A stretch of DNA of 64,000 nt from SZUA-584 sp041656035 (lineage in GTDB: Bacteria > Bacillota > Clostridia > Christensenellales > SZUA-584): NCBI GenBank assembly GCA_964586785.1, contig CAZPHS010000002.1, positions 62,001 to 126,000 on the forward strand. The letters run 5' to 3'. A program made the position numbers and the translations under genes. This document shows positions 51,809 through 61,431 of the stretch, one piece after another (position 1 is the stretch's first letter; each line of letters begins with the position of its first letter). The notes under the pieces were generated by a model. It did not search any database. It was given only the letters and a program-made list of their open reading frames with translations, and was not told where the DNA came from.

Positions 51809-53764
51809 TTATACGTGTTTGGCCCGCGTTATAATACGCATTTCAAAAGGCGAAAGCGCATACTGCTCGCCAAAAAGGTTAATTGCCTGCCGCGACTCGT
51901 TATTGTTGAATACAAATATCCAAATGGTCGTATCGTTCTCACGCGTAGAAATTTCTACGCCAACGGGTATGGACTCGTAATAAGGGATGCCTTTACCGCT
52001 TAGTATTACTTTTGCCATGTGGCGGTAAAAATCTCTGTCCCCAACAGTTCCGACATAATAGCACTCGCCCCCGCCTAACGTATTAACTGTTATCGCCGCG
52101 CCGCCCTTGTAAAACGAGTCGGAATATAACGCAAAATCCTTGGCTGTTTCAGCTTCCAGAACATCGCACCATCGCGTAACCGTAAACGATTGGCCGGATA
52201 ACATCTTTATGCTTTGATACAGGTTCCCGATCGGGTCGTATTCGCGGACAACACACCCTGCAAGTTTACGAAAAGCGTTTGGAAGAAGCTCGGTAATTCT
52301 GTTGTTATCCGGCGCTTTCACGCCCGTGCGGTTAGTCAAAACTACTGTTCCGCCCGCCTTAGTAAACGCTTCCAGCCTGTTTACGAGAGATTCGTTGCTT
52401 ATAAACTGCGCAGGCGCAACAATAACATCGTATCCGTCAAGCGCAACGTCTTCCCCAACCACATCTATATTTATCCCAAGCGCTAAAAACCCGTCGTGCC
52501 ATAGTTTAAGCTGCTCCCAATACGAAAATCCTTCTGATTGCGGTTGAATTCTAAAAGCGCGGTCCTGAATATACGAATAAAGTATTGCAACCCTGCTTTT
52601 AACCTTCGTTCCGAAAAGAGCAGGCATTGCGCGCAGTTCGCGTACAAAATCAAGAAACTCGGCATACCGTCGGCCGGAAGGAATCTTCGTATCAAACAAT
52701 CCATGATAGAACATTTCGGCTCCGGAGCGCGCGCTGCGCCAGCGGAAAAACAATAACAGGTCAGCCCCGCGCGCTATAGTCTGCCAAGCGTATCCTTTAA
52801 GCATGCCGGGCAAAGTAGTAGGCGATATAGGAACCCAACAGCCCTTAGGTCCCGATAGCTGCTCTAAAATCCAAAAGTTTTGCTGCTTATACCCCCGTAC
52901 TAAATCGAGCGCAAAGGCCTGGGACGATTTAACATTAATGTCCGGTATACGGACTGGCGGGTAATTATCATAACTCGCAAAATCGTATTCCCTAAAAATC
53001 GCATGAAAATCCGGCATATTAGTATTAAAACAGGCGTTAGTAGTAACTATAGCGTCCGGCTTGAAACTTTTAATTATGTCACGCTGAAAACGAAGAAATT
53101 CGGCGCAGGAAACAGACGCCCATTTTTCATAGTCGAGCAAATATGCCGGATTCATCCAGCCGTATTGATAGTCGGCGCCAAGCGGCGGCATAATCGATTC
53201 AAAATCATCGTACTGACCGCTCCATACGTCATTTCCCCATGCAAGGTTTATATCGTCAACGGTTTTGTATTTCCCGCGCAAATACGCGCGGAACCCCTCC
53301 GCGCAGGCGGAACAGCAACAATGATTGCCCTCCGGTTCATTATCTATCTGCCATGCAATAACCCGCGGATTGTTTACGTAACGCGATACCATTTTTGTAA
53401 CAATCCGCGCCGCGTATCGCCGAAATACCGGGTCTGTCATGCATCGGTGCCCGCGGATTCCAAGAGCCGTACGATTCCCGTCCCTACCAACCTGCCGGGT
53501 TTGAGTATGCTTTGTGTACAGCCACACGGGCGCGCAATTAGTCGGCGTCCCTAAAATCACATCGATATTATAACGGTCAAATATGGCAATCACTTCGTCC
53601 AGCCATTCAAAGTTAAAGTTGCCGTCCGACGGCTCTAAAACCCCCCACGCGAATTCCCCTATACGAACCGTATCTATATTCGCCCGTGCCATTTCACGCG
53701 CATCGTCTTCCCACCATTCCGGGCTCCAATGCTCGGGATAATAATCGACGCCTATTCGAATCAT
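51809..53764 (-). CDS. GH42 beta-galactosidase
   Basis: A cytoplasmic GH42 enzyme of 651 residues with three domains: TIM barrel (about 1-385), trimerisation domain (about 390-590) and a small beta domain. The acid/base is Glu 143 in WQIDNEPEGNH and the nucleophile Glu 301 in FWILEQLSGPKG. Zinc-site cysteines typical of the family are Cys 108 (RGHRC) and the CCCSAC cluster at 149-154. In this locus it probably takes the beta-1,2-galactose off xylose side chains of xyloglucan oligosaccharides. Its ATG overlaps the GH31 stop (ATGA) and is preceded by AAGGAGG. Confidence 0.95.
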   Translation of the reverse strand: MIRIGVDYYPEHWSPEWWEDDAREMARANIDTVRIGEFAWGVLEPSDGNFNFEWLDEVIAIFDRYNIDVILGTPTNCAPVWLYTKHTQTRQVGRDGNRTALGIRGHRCMTDPVFRRYAARIVTKMVSRYVNNPRVIAWQIDNEPEGNHCCCSACAEGFRAYLRGKYKTVDDINLAWGNDVWSGQYDDFESIMPPLGADYQYGWMNPAYLLDYEKWASVSCAEFLRFQRDIIKSFKPDAIVTTNACFNTNMPDFHAIFREYDFASYDNYPPVRIPDINVKSSQAFALDLVRGYKQQNFWILEQLSGPKGCWVPISPTTLPGMLKGYAWQTIARGADLLLFFRWRSARSGAEMFYHGLFDTKIPSGRRYAEFLDFVRELRAMPALFGTKVKSRVAILYSYIQDRAFRIQPQSEGFSYWEQLKLWHDGFLALGINIDVVGEDVALDGYDVIVAPAQFISNESLVNRLEAFTKAGGTVVLTNRTGVKAPDNNRITELLPNAFRKLAGCVVREYDPIGNLYQSIKMLSGQSFTVTRWCDVLEAETAKDFALYSDSFYKGGAAITVNTLGGGECYYVGTVGDRDFYRHMAKVILSGKGIPYYESIPVGVEISTRENDTTIWIFVFNNNESRQAINLFGEQYALSPFEMRIITRAKHV

Positions 53765-56091
53765 ACAGCCTCCTTAAATATAACAAAGCGCATAAAAATG
53801 TCTTCCGCATAAAATGCCGCTCCTCTGTTGTCATCTATGGCTTTCGCGCCGGATACTGCCTTTATAAGCTTATTGCCGGCAAAAATAATTTTGAGACCGT
53901 CCGGCGGCATGGATAACCTTATTTCAATTTCGTCTTGTTTACGCTCCGCATTAACAATAAACGATACGGCTCCGTTTACATCTACTATTTCGCGCGAGGC
54001 GAAAGCGCCGTCGCAAAGAGCATACACTACAATATCAAGCTGCCTATCATATGCGTACACCGCCGCAGTATTCGTTCGTCCCAAAGGAATAATTGAATTC
54101 TGTCTTATATAAAGCGGCAAAGAGAAAAAATCGTGAGTCTCCGTTCTCCATCCGTCCCCGTATACTAACTCGCCGGTAAAAAAATTGGTCCATATTCCGC
54201 GCGGCAGAAAAACATCTACAGAACCATTTTCCCGCAAAACCGGCGCCACAAGCAAAGAATCTCCCAACATATACTGCTTATCGCACGCCACGGCGCCCAA
54301 TTCGTCAAATTCCAGCGCCATAGCGCGCATTGCGGTCAGCCCCGTTTTCGCCGCCTCGGACGCCAACCCATAAATGTATGGCATAAGCTCGCATTTAAGT
54401 TTTGTGAAAAAGCGGCATACTTCGGCTGCTTCCTCGCCAAACAGCCATGGAATACGATATGATTCCGAACCATGCAATCGGGAATGCGTGGACAACAGGC
54501 CGAACGCCAACCACCTTTTATAAACGTGAGACGGCGCCGTTCCCTCAAAACCGCCTATATCATGGCTCCAAAAGCCAAAGCCCGAGAGACAAAGCGACAA
54601 CCCGGCGCGCAGGCTTTCGGACATCGCCTGATATGTAGAGTTGCAATCGCCGCCCCAGTGCACCGGAAAACGCTGTCCGCCCGCAGTTGCGCTGCGCGCG
54701 AACAGGCAAGCTTCTTTTTCGCCGCGCTCTTCCGCGATGGCTTCATAGACAATTTTGTTATAAATATAGCTGTAGTAATTATGCATACTATATTGTTCAG
54801 ACCCGTCAAAATAGACACAGTCGACGGGTATTCTTTCGCCGAAATCAGTCTTAAATGCATCAACGCCCTGCCGTAGCAAGCCCTTAAGCTTTTCTTTATA
54901 CCAATCGACCGCGGCCGGATTCGTAAAATCATACACCGCAAGACCGGACTGCCAAAGATCCCATTGCCAAACAGTGCCGTCAGAACGCTTTAATAGATAC
55001 CCCTTATCCTTCGCCTCGCCAAACACCTTGGATTTCTGCGCGATATACGGATTAATCCAAACACAAACCTTTACGCCTCGATCATGAATTTTTTTAAGCA
55101 AGCCCTCGACGTTTGGAAACATTTTTTCATCCCAAACAAAGCCGCACCACTCGTTTTCGCGCATCCAGAAACAATCAAAATGAAAAACAGATAACGGAAT
55201 ATCTCTTTTTAGCATCCCGTCTATAAGCGATAAAACCGTTTTTTCATCATACGACGTGGTAAACGACGAGCTAAGCCACAGACCGAAAGACCAAGCCGGA
55301 GGCAGCGCCGGCCTGCCGGTAAGAGCGGTATACGTTTTCAGCGCGCCTTTCATATCGTCCGCGCCTATAATCATAAAATCTAGCGCATGACCGGGCACGG
55401 AAAACTGAACGCGCTCAACCTGCTCCGTGCAAATCTCGTATGATACGTTTCCGGTATCGTTGACGAAAACGCCGTACCCGCGATCCGTTATGTAAAAAGG
55501 AATGTTTTTATATGAAATTTCGCTAGACGTTCCGCCGTCCTCATTCCAGATATCAACAACCTGACCGTTTCGCACAAACGGCGTGAACCTCTCTCCCAGA
55601 CCAAACACGTGTTCACCTATATCCAGATCAAGCTGTGCGCGCATAAAGGGCCCCCGCGGAGTTGAAACAAAGCTTAACATGCGTTTCCCAAACTGTGCGC
55701 CTATGCCGGTCAGCATTCTTCCGTTATAGTACCATGTAAAATTAGAAGGGCGTTTTTCGATGACAAGCATGGTTTTTCCCGAACGGACAACCGTTTTTTC
55801 AATCGTATCCTCAACATCAAGTTCACATTTCGCATCAAAAAGGTCGAATTTAGCGTATTTTTTTGTATCGCCTTTAAAATGAACGGCACGCAGCCTTATA
55901 ATATCCGGCTGAGGGGACGTCACCTCCAATTCAATCGCGGGTCCGTCCAAACTCCTTCTGTCTTCCTGATATGTAACGCCGTACAGCCAAAGCTTCGTTT
56001 TCGATTCATTTAGCTCAACTTCACGAACTTGTTCACAGTTGTGCGAAATAACCCCCGGCTTCATCATCCATTCACCACAGTTAAACTTCAC
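53761..56091 (-). CDS. GH31 alpha-xylosidase (YicI type)
   Basis: It removes unsubstituted alpha-1,6-xylose from the non-reducing end of xyloglucan oligosaccharides. The 776-residue length, domain order and numbering match E. coli YicI: nucleophile Asp 416 in AFKTDFGERIPVD and acid/base Asp 482 in HWGGDCNSTY. The KTDFGERIP motif marks alpha-xylosidases within GH31, where alpha-glucosidases differ. FWSHDIGGFEG and the C-terminal beta-sandwich domains are also present. No signal peptide. The GTG start at 56091 has AGGGG six bases upstream. It is coupled to GH42 by a 4-base overlap. Confidence 0.95.
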   Translation of the reverse strand: MKFNCGEWMMKPGVISHNCEQVREVELNESKTKLWLYGVTYQEDRRSLDGPAIELEVTSPQPDIIRLRAVHFKGDTKKYAKFDLFDAKCELDVEDTIEKTVVRSGKTMLVIEKRPSNFTWYYNGRMLTGIGAQFGKRMLSFVSTPRGPFMRAQLDLDIGEHVFGLGERFTPFVRNGQVVDIWNEDGGTSSEISYKNIPFYITDRGYGVFVNDTGNVSYEICTEQVERVQFSVPGHALDFMIIGADDMKGALKTYTALTGRPALPPAWSFGLWLSSSFTTSYDEKTVLSLIDGMLKRDIPLSVFHFDCFWMRENEWCGFVWDEKMFPNVEGLLKKIHDRGVKVCVWINPYIAQKSKVFGEAKDKGYLLKRSDGTVWQWDLWQSGLAVYDFTNPAAVDWYKEKLKGLLRQGVDAFKTDFGERIPVDCVYFDGSEQYSMHNYYSYIYNKIVYEAIAEERGEKEACLFARSATAGGQRFPVHWGGDCNSTYQAMSESLRAGLSLCLSGFGFWSHDIGGFEGTAPSHVYKRWLAFGLLSTHSRLHGSESYRIPWLFGEEAAEVCRFFTKLKCELMPYIYGLASEAAKTGLTAMRAMALEFDELGAVACDKQYMLGDSLLVAPVLRENGSVDVFLPRGIWTNFFTGELVYGDGWRTETHDFFSLPLYIRQNSIIPLGRTNTAAVYAYDRQLDIVVYALCDGAFASREIVDVNGAVSFIVNAERKQDEIEIRLSMPPDGLKIIFAGNKLIKAVSGAKAIDDNRGAAFYAEDIFMRFVIFKEAV

Positions 56092-56128
56092 GCGTTACCC
56101 CTTTCCGCGCCTATGCGCGTAATATCAA

Positions 56129-58918
56129 TTATTTTTTCTTCTTTTTCGAATATGCCTGAAATATAAGGAATATTCCACCCAGCACCGCCGCGCCGCCCGC
56201 CGCCCCGAGTACGGCAAAAATTACGGCTTGCATTACATCGTCAGGCTTTTCTCCGTCAGATAGAGACGATGCTTTAGGGCTTGGCGAAGGCGATGCCGGG
56301 CTTTTTGTTTCATATGCGGGTTCTAGCAAAATAAATGCGGAAGGCTTTGCGTATATATCCCTTGTCCCTTCAAGCGCGGGCCTTGCAGCCGTTGAAACAA
56401 CAGAAAACTCTTTTATCTCTTCGCTTCGCGTACGTACGCTTACAGTGGTTTCACCGGGCCCCATCGGCACAAGGTCAACTGTCGCAAAGCCTTTCCCATC
56501 CGGCGCTGCAAATACGGGAGAAACCCATACAACCGCCGGATTTTCCGAAACAAAGCACGCGCTGTCCAATGTATTTTTTGGCGTTAATGCCGCGGCATAC
56601 GAAACAGCGCCTGTTGAGTCAAGCATAACATCCGCCGAAAGAGAAACCGATGCCGGTGTGGTCTCCTTAACTTCCGCTCCCTCATCTTTAGCCAAAACAA
56701 AATTAGAAATAGTAAATGTAACGGTAATAGTCTTAGGCTCGGGAATGCCGTCAAATGAAATCATATAATTGCCCGTTTTGGCTTCAGCCACAGACGAGCC
56801 GTCCCAAGCGTTGACGGGATCGTTCGTATCAAAACGGTTTCCGGTTTTAAGCGCTGTTTTTGGCTCTGTTTGCGTAATAGTAAGCTTAACCCCGTCAAGC
56901 AAAATCTCATCGTAAAAAATATCGCAGGATGTGAGCAGTCCGTTTGTTCCCTTAACGTCCGCCAAATAAACAGCGCCTACGTTGGCAAGCGATGTTACGC
57001 CCGCTTCTATCGCTTCCTTAGTAAGATCACTCGCACAATCAAACATAAGCGTATAAGTGCCGTTCCCGGCGATAATAATATTCTCGCCCCTGCAATTATT
57101 ATAAAAAGAATGTTCCGAATCATTATAGTAAGCGTTAATAGCTATTTCCAGCGAGTTTTCCGAAGAAACAGCTTGCGTAACATCAACCCGAACGGTTTTT
57201 GTCAAGCCCGAACGCGCGGTTAAAACTACATAGGCAGTCCCGACATTTTTGCCCGTCAGCGTTCCTAGCTTGCTAACGGTTACAACGCCGGTATCAGAAC
57301 TTACAAAAGATACCGCGTCGTCTGTGGCGTCAGGCATGGCAACCTTTATTTGACCGTTCGATGCCACCGCCACAGAATACTTTTCCGCGTCAGTTTCAAT
57401 TGATTTGAGCGGCGATAGTAGCGTCTCGTCCGGATACACCGTCACTTCAATTTGATCCCGCACCTCGCCGCTTTGCGCAGCTGCGTAAACGGTGCATCTT
57501 CCGGTGCCTTTTGCGCGTATAAAACCGTTGTACGCAGTCGCAACGGACGGATTCGATGTTGAGTAAATCACCGTTTCATTCGTATCGGCGGGCAGTACCT
57601 TAGCCGTAATGTTTGCCCACGAACCAACTGAAAGTGACAGCGTATCTGCAGATAAAAAGACGGAAGATATGGGAACAGTCCCGACGGGATTATCCTTGGT
57701 TCCGCGGACTATCGATTTAATATCGTTAAGTCCGGCCAACTCGTCCGCAAAAAAGTATCCGCGCAAAATCGCCCGAATAATCTTTGGATAAACGGCTTCG
57801 CCTGTGCTGCGATTAATAAGAGCCATACCGTAATCGGGGTCTCTTGTCATATCATACCATCCGTTGTCCCATACGCAGCAAACAACACCCGAAAGCCGCG
57901 AAAGCCGCGCCATAACTTCGTAATAATAAGCGCGCGCCTCTGTATTGTTTTTATTTACCGCGCCATATTCGCCCAAAACAACCGGTATGCCACCCGAAGT
58001 AAAATTGTTAATCAGCTTTTGAAAATTACCCGCCATCTTTAGCGCGCTATCCTCGCTCCAGCTTGTAATTCCCATCGTCTCCAGCAGCCCGAAGCTGTAA
58101 TCATAGTCATGTACGGAAACCATTAAACGGTTTTCATCATTCCACGGGTCTTCAGGAAGAGCAAAGCCGTTTTCTTTATTTGTCGTGTTAACGATATTTG
58201 TATATCGTCCGGGCACAAGCAGCCATCTGCGCGTATTATTTCCGCCCGTTTTGCGTACAGTGTCAACAAAAATCCTGTTAAGCTCGTTGATCGCCTGAAA
58301 ATCGCGTAAGATGCCTTCACGCGTATCATCGTCGCTTTTTACCTCGTTCATCGATTCGAAGATAACGTGTTCATCGTACCCTGAGAATGCTAAAGCGATT
58401 TGCTCCCAAACACGGGCGAACTTCTCCTTAACCGTTACAAACTCCCCATCTTTTGCGGCGACGCGAAGCCAACCTGTCTGCTCAGCGCCGTCATGATGAA
58501 TATTTATTATTACATACATGTCTTGCGCAAGGCAGTAGTCAGCTACCTCCCGAACGCGATTTAACCACATTGTATCGATGGCGTAATTATTTTCGTCATC
58601 TATTTTCAGCCCCCATGTCACAGGGATTCGGACGGTATTAAACCCAAAATCATGTACAGCGTCAATAAGCCCGCTAGTCGTCGCCACGCTTTGCCAAGCA
58701 GTTTCCGACGGCATAAAAGCCGAGTGCCCGTCCATGGTGTTCCCCAAGTTCCATCCTATCCCCATTTCTTTGGTTATTTGCGCCGCGGATAAATCACGAA
58801 AGGGAAGCCTTATTGTTTCAATTTTGTTTATAACTGCGGCAGCCGAATGCGTGGACGTCATTATAAGCAGCGTAACAATAACGCAGCAAAAAGCAATGCG
58901 CAATACTTTTTTTTTCAT
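56129..58918 (-). CDS. Surface-anchored GH5 endoglucanase/xyloglucanase, multi-module
   Basis: A secreted 929-residue enzyme. It has a signal peptide (1-28), then a GH5 catalytic domain (about 45-392) with WNLGNTMDG, INIHHDG, acid/base Glu 192 in FESMNEV and nucleophile Glu 317 in VVLGEYGA. Next are two Ig-like Big_2 domains (about 414-495 and 502-581), a module of about 155 residues (584-738) that I cannot name but that sits where carbohydrate-binding modules usually do, and a third Ig-like domain (about 752-843). A Ser/Pro linker and a C-terminal transmembrane helix with KKKKK end the protein. It has no dockerin. Given the locus it is probably an endo-xyloglucanase tethered to the membrane; beta-glucanase or mannanase remain possible. 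AGGAGGG precedes the ATG. Confidence 0.9.
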   Translation of the reverse strand: MKKKVLRIAFCCVIVTLLIMTSTHSAAAVINKIETIRLPFRDLSAAQITKEMGIGWNLGNTMDGHSAFMPSETAWQSVATTSGLIDAVHDFGFNTVRIPVTWGLKIDDENNYAIDTMWLNRVREVADYCLAQDMYVIINIHHDGAEQTGWLRVAAKDGEFVTVKEKFARVWEQIALAFSGYDEHVIFESMNEVKSDDDTREGILRDFQAINELNRIFVDTVRKTGGNNTRRWLLVPGRYTNIVNTTNKENGFALPEDPWNDENRLMVSVHDYDYSFGLLETMGITSWSEDSALKMAGNFQKLINNFTSGGIPVVLGEYGAVNKNNTEARAYYYEVMARLSRLSGVVCCVWDNGWYDMTRDPDYGMALINRSTGEAVYPKIIRAILRGYFFADELAGLNDIKSIVRGTKDNPVGTVPISSVFLSADTLSLSVGSWANITAKVLPADTNETVIYSTSNPSVATAYNGFIRAKGTGRCTVYAAAQSGEVRDQIEVTVYPDETLLSPLKSIETDAEKYSVAVASNGQIKVAMPDATDDAVSFVSSDTGVVTVSKLGTLTGKNVGTAYVVLTARSGLTKTVRVDVTQAVSSENSLEIAINAYYNDSEHSFYNNCRGENIIIAGNGTYTLMFDCASDLTKEAIEAGVTSLANVGAVYLADVKGTNGLLTSCDIFYDEILLDGVKLTITQTEPKTALKTGNRFDTNDPVNAWDGSSVAEAKTGNYMISFDGIPEPKTITVTFTISNFVLAKDEGAEVKETTPASVSLSADVMLDSTGAVSYAAALTPKNTLDSACFVSENPAVVWVSPVFAAPDGKGFATVDLVPMGPGETTVSVRTRSEEIKEFSVVSTAARPALEGTRDIYAKPSAFILLEPAYETKSPASPSPSPKASSLSDGEKPDDVMQAVIFAVLGAAGGAAVLGGIFLIFQAYSKKKKK

Positions 58919-58945
58919 AACCTAACCCTCCTTGTTTGTTCCGTC

Positions 58946-59575
58946 TTATTCTGGGCCCGCCTTTTCCGCTTCAATTACACGGAAAAGCTTTATTGCAAAA
59001 GCGCTTTTAGTTGCGATAATCATAATCGGAGCAATAAATATACCTATAAAAAGCAGCATCCAGCTGTTTAAGAAAAAAAGCCAAACTTCAAAAGCCACGA
59101 GAACCAAACAAAGCATCGAACGCCCGAAAAAACGGACAAAAATGCTTCTGGAATTCGTTAAATGTCTAAAAATTGAGTTGTGATATCTCGCGGCAAGCGC
59201 CCACACATAAAAAAAATGTACAAAAACCAATACCGCCGATATAATTCCTATAATAAGGAATCCGATAGGGTTGTCCTTAATATTTTCGAACAATACAAAG
59301 TCGATTACGACAGCCGCGGCAGCAGCCGCATAAGCAATCGTCAGTATCAGTCCCTGGCGCAGATTAGCCTTAAACGCGCGAAAATATGCAAGTACGATAC
59401 TTTCCTCACGGTCTTCTGCCATTTTAAGCGTCACGGAATAAGCGGCAATCAGCGAAACTCCAAACGTCACAACAAACAGGGAGCCAATAATAAAAAGTAA
59501 GTTCAGCAAAAGTAAATCCCAGATCCGAGAAAGAAATTGCATCGTTTTGCTGTCAACTGAGAATAACTTAGCCAA
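58946..59575 (-). CDS. YesL-type DUF624 membrane protein
   Basis: A 209-residue membrane protein of the DUF624/YesL family, with about five hydrophobic segments. The opening IWDLLLLNLLFIIGSLFVVTFGVSLIAAY, followed by AYFRAFKANLRQGLIL, is characteristic. Such proteins regularly accompany LplB/LplC-type oligosaccharide importers in Firmicutes, but their role is undefined; a transporter accessory is likely. The start codon is TTG at 59575, with GGGGG eight bases upstream. It lies between the binding-protein gene and the GH5 gene. Confidence 0.85.
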   Translation of the reverse strand: MAKLFSVDSKTMQFLSRIWDLLLLNLLFIIGSLFVVTFGVSLIAAYSVTLKMAEDREESIVLAYFRAFKANLRQGLILTIAYAAAAAAVVIDFVLFENIKDNPIGFLIIGIISAVLVFVHFFYVWALAARYHNSIFRHLTNSRSIFVRFFGRSMLCLVLVAFEVWLFFLNSWMLLFIGIFIAPIMIIATKSAFAIKLFRVIEAEKAGPE

Positions 59576-59602
59576 GCGTTGTGCCCCCGTTCCTTTTTTA
59601 GA

Positions 59603-59619
59603 GGGGGGCTTAGCCCCCC
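59603..59619. other. Strong intergenic hairpin behind the binding-protein gene
   Basis: GGGGGGC (59603-59609), a 3-base loop, then GCCCCCC (59613-59619). There is no T-run behind it on the minus strand. It lies between the binding-protein stop and the YesL-type gene. Such hairpins commonly protect the 3' end of binding-protein mRNA, giving more binding protein than downstream enzymes; partial termination is the alternative. Confidence 0.6.
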
Positions 59620-59641
59620 GTCAGAGATAACTATATGGCGG

Positions 59642-61387
59642 CTAATTTTCTTCTAACTGAAGTTTATAACGAGCCGCGGCCTGCTCGTTTCCCCACTCGA
59701 GTATCTTGTTATAGCCGTATTCCCCGCAGACTCTTATCATCTCTTTTATCAGATAGTCAAACTCCGCGTCACTTTTGGCATATATCGCTTGCCATGAGTA
59801 TTTTTTTGCAACCGCCTGCTGCACCTGTGTCCAAATAAGCTCAAGCTCTTTGGAGCGCTTCGGCTCGGCATATGATGTTCCGGGGATAAGGGTATAATTT
59901 GTGCCGCCCATATAATCCTGTATGTAATCATACCCGGTATACTCACGCCAATCCTGTTCAATTTCACATCTTGCGTCGCCCAGCATGCTTCGCCACATTT
60001 CATAATTATACGTCTCACCGCTCGATTCGGGGTTCTCCGCATCTATAACCCAAGTTGTATTATTAATTTGCAGCATACCATCCGTGAACATGGCGCCAAG
60101 CTGATATGTCCTGCCGGTTTCAGCGCTGGTCCATTCAACGCCGCCCAAGTCGTAACGCGGGTCCTGGCGGCATATATGGCCAAGTTCGGTAAAGCAGGTA
60201 TTGCCGTCTTCGTCATAATACCACATCAAATCCTTAATTCCATACCAAATACTCATCGCGCCCTCGGGCGTATAAAGCCACTCGAGAATCTGCATACAAA
60301 GCTCAGGATATTCCGTATGCGCGCCGATAGACCAAATACGGTTGCCTCCAAGCATACTCATGCCGTACACGGGCGGAGACGCTTCATTAGGAACAAGCGA
60401 AAGCATCATCTTGTTATCCGCTATATGCTCGACTGTGTTATATGTAAACGATCCGCTGTAATTAAATATCGAAAAGAAGGTGCCTCCCCGTTTAACTTTC
60501 TCGGCCATTTGGTCGAACGTTTGCGTCATCGAATCGGGATCGAGCAAATCGTTTTGATACAGCTTATTAAAAAACCTGAGCATTTTTATATACGGCCCGT
60601 CTTCCTCAAGCTCATGGTACAATTCTCCCGTATTCGGATCGTACAGCCCAAGCGTCAGTTCATCATATCCATAGTACGCCGTCGCCATCGCTTTCGCATA
60701 CATAACCATCGTACCGTCCCAGTCCGGCCAAAGCGATACGGCATAGGTTTCGTTGCCGTGCTCATCCGTCGGGCATATTTCCTTCATCTGTTTTAGCACC
60801 TCAATATAGTCGTCAAGGTTGTTAACTTCCGGATGCCCAAGCTGTTTGTAAAGATCCCACCGGATATCCCACGTATAGAAAAAACTTTGACGGTCCTTAG
60901 GGCTCGAAGCAAGATTATGCCCTAAACCATGTATCTTCCCGTCTCCGGAAATCTTTTTGTTCGTTTCAAGGGCAATCTGTGCCTTTTCCCATATCGTCGG
61001 CGCATATGTCTGGCATATATTATTTTCTTCCCAGTCATATAAAAGCCCAAGGCCGACGGCATCCTTATACTCCGCGCCATTATCGCCCCAGACGATGATA
61101 TCTCCAAGGCTTCCGGATTCAAGAAGCGTTTCGTATACGCCTTCCAAATCGTTAATAATGTTCAGTCGAACGTTAAATTTATCCTCGCGCAGGGCGGCGT
61201 ACCAGCCTGTCTGGTATCCGTTCCAATTAGCGGTCTGGCTGTACACGTTCAACACTATCAAATTGCCGTCACCCGTCTGGCCGTTCGATGACGGTGTACA
61301 GGCGACGGTCCCAAACATAATGGAGAAAAGCATCGCTACGCAGAAAATAAACGCTCCAAACCGTTTAATACCTTTTGTTTTTTTCAT
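59642..61387 (-). CDS. ABC transporter solute-binding lipoprotein (oligosaccharide)
   Basis: An extracellular lipoprotein of 581 residues that would capture oligosaccharides for the LplB/LplC permeases. The signal sequence ends in a lipobox FGTVAC with Cys about 30 as lipidation site, then a short Ser/Gly linker. The rest is the two-lobed family 1 type binding fold of the LplA group (long, Trp- and Tyr-rich, as expected for large sugars). I start at ATG 61387, eight bases after AGGG; an in-frame start at 61435 would overlap the upstream permease stop and lack a signal-like N-terminus. The ligand is inferred to be xyloglucan oligosaccharides from the enzymes in the operon. Confidence 0.9.
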   Translation of the reverse strand: MKKTKGIKRFGAFIFCVAMLFSIMFGTVACTPSSNGQTGDGNLIVLNVYSQTANWNGYQTGWYAALREDKFNVRLNIINDLEGVYETLLESGSLGDIIVWGDNGAEYKDAVGLGLLYDWEENNICQTYAPTIWEKAQIALETNKKISGDGKIHGLGHNLASSPKDRQSFFYTWDIRWDLYKQLGHPEVNNLDDYIEVLKQMKEICPTDEHGNETYAVSLWPDWDGTMVMYAKAMATAYYGYDELTLGLYDPNTGELYHELEEDGPYIKMLRFFNKLYQNDLLDPDSMTQTFDQMAEKVKRGGTFFSIFNYSGSFTYNTVEHIADNKMMLSLVPNEASPPVYGMSMLGGNRIWSIGAHTEYPELCMQILEWLYTPEGAMSIWYGIKDLMWYYDEDGNTCFTELGHICRQDPRYDLGGVEWTSAETGRTYQLGAMFTDGMLQINNTTWVIDAENPESSGETYNYEMWRSMLGDARCEIEQDWREYTGYDYIQDYMGGTNYTLIPGTSYAEPKRSKELELIWTQVQQAVAKKYSWQAIYAKSDAEFDYLIKEMIRVCGEYGYNKILEWGNEQAAARYKLQLEEN

Positions 61388-61431
61388 GCCGAACACCCTT
61401 TCATTTATTTTATTGCGTTTTCGCGCAAAAA

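Noticed and set aside
60068..60796. 242-codon plus-strand open frame
   Set aside because: It is antisense to the solute-binding protein gene, whose signal peptide, lipobox and fold are convincing.
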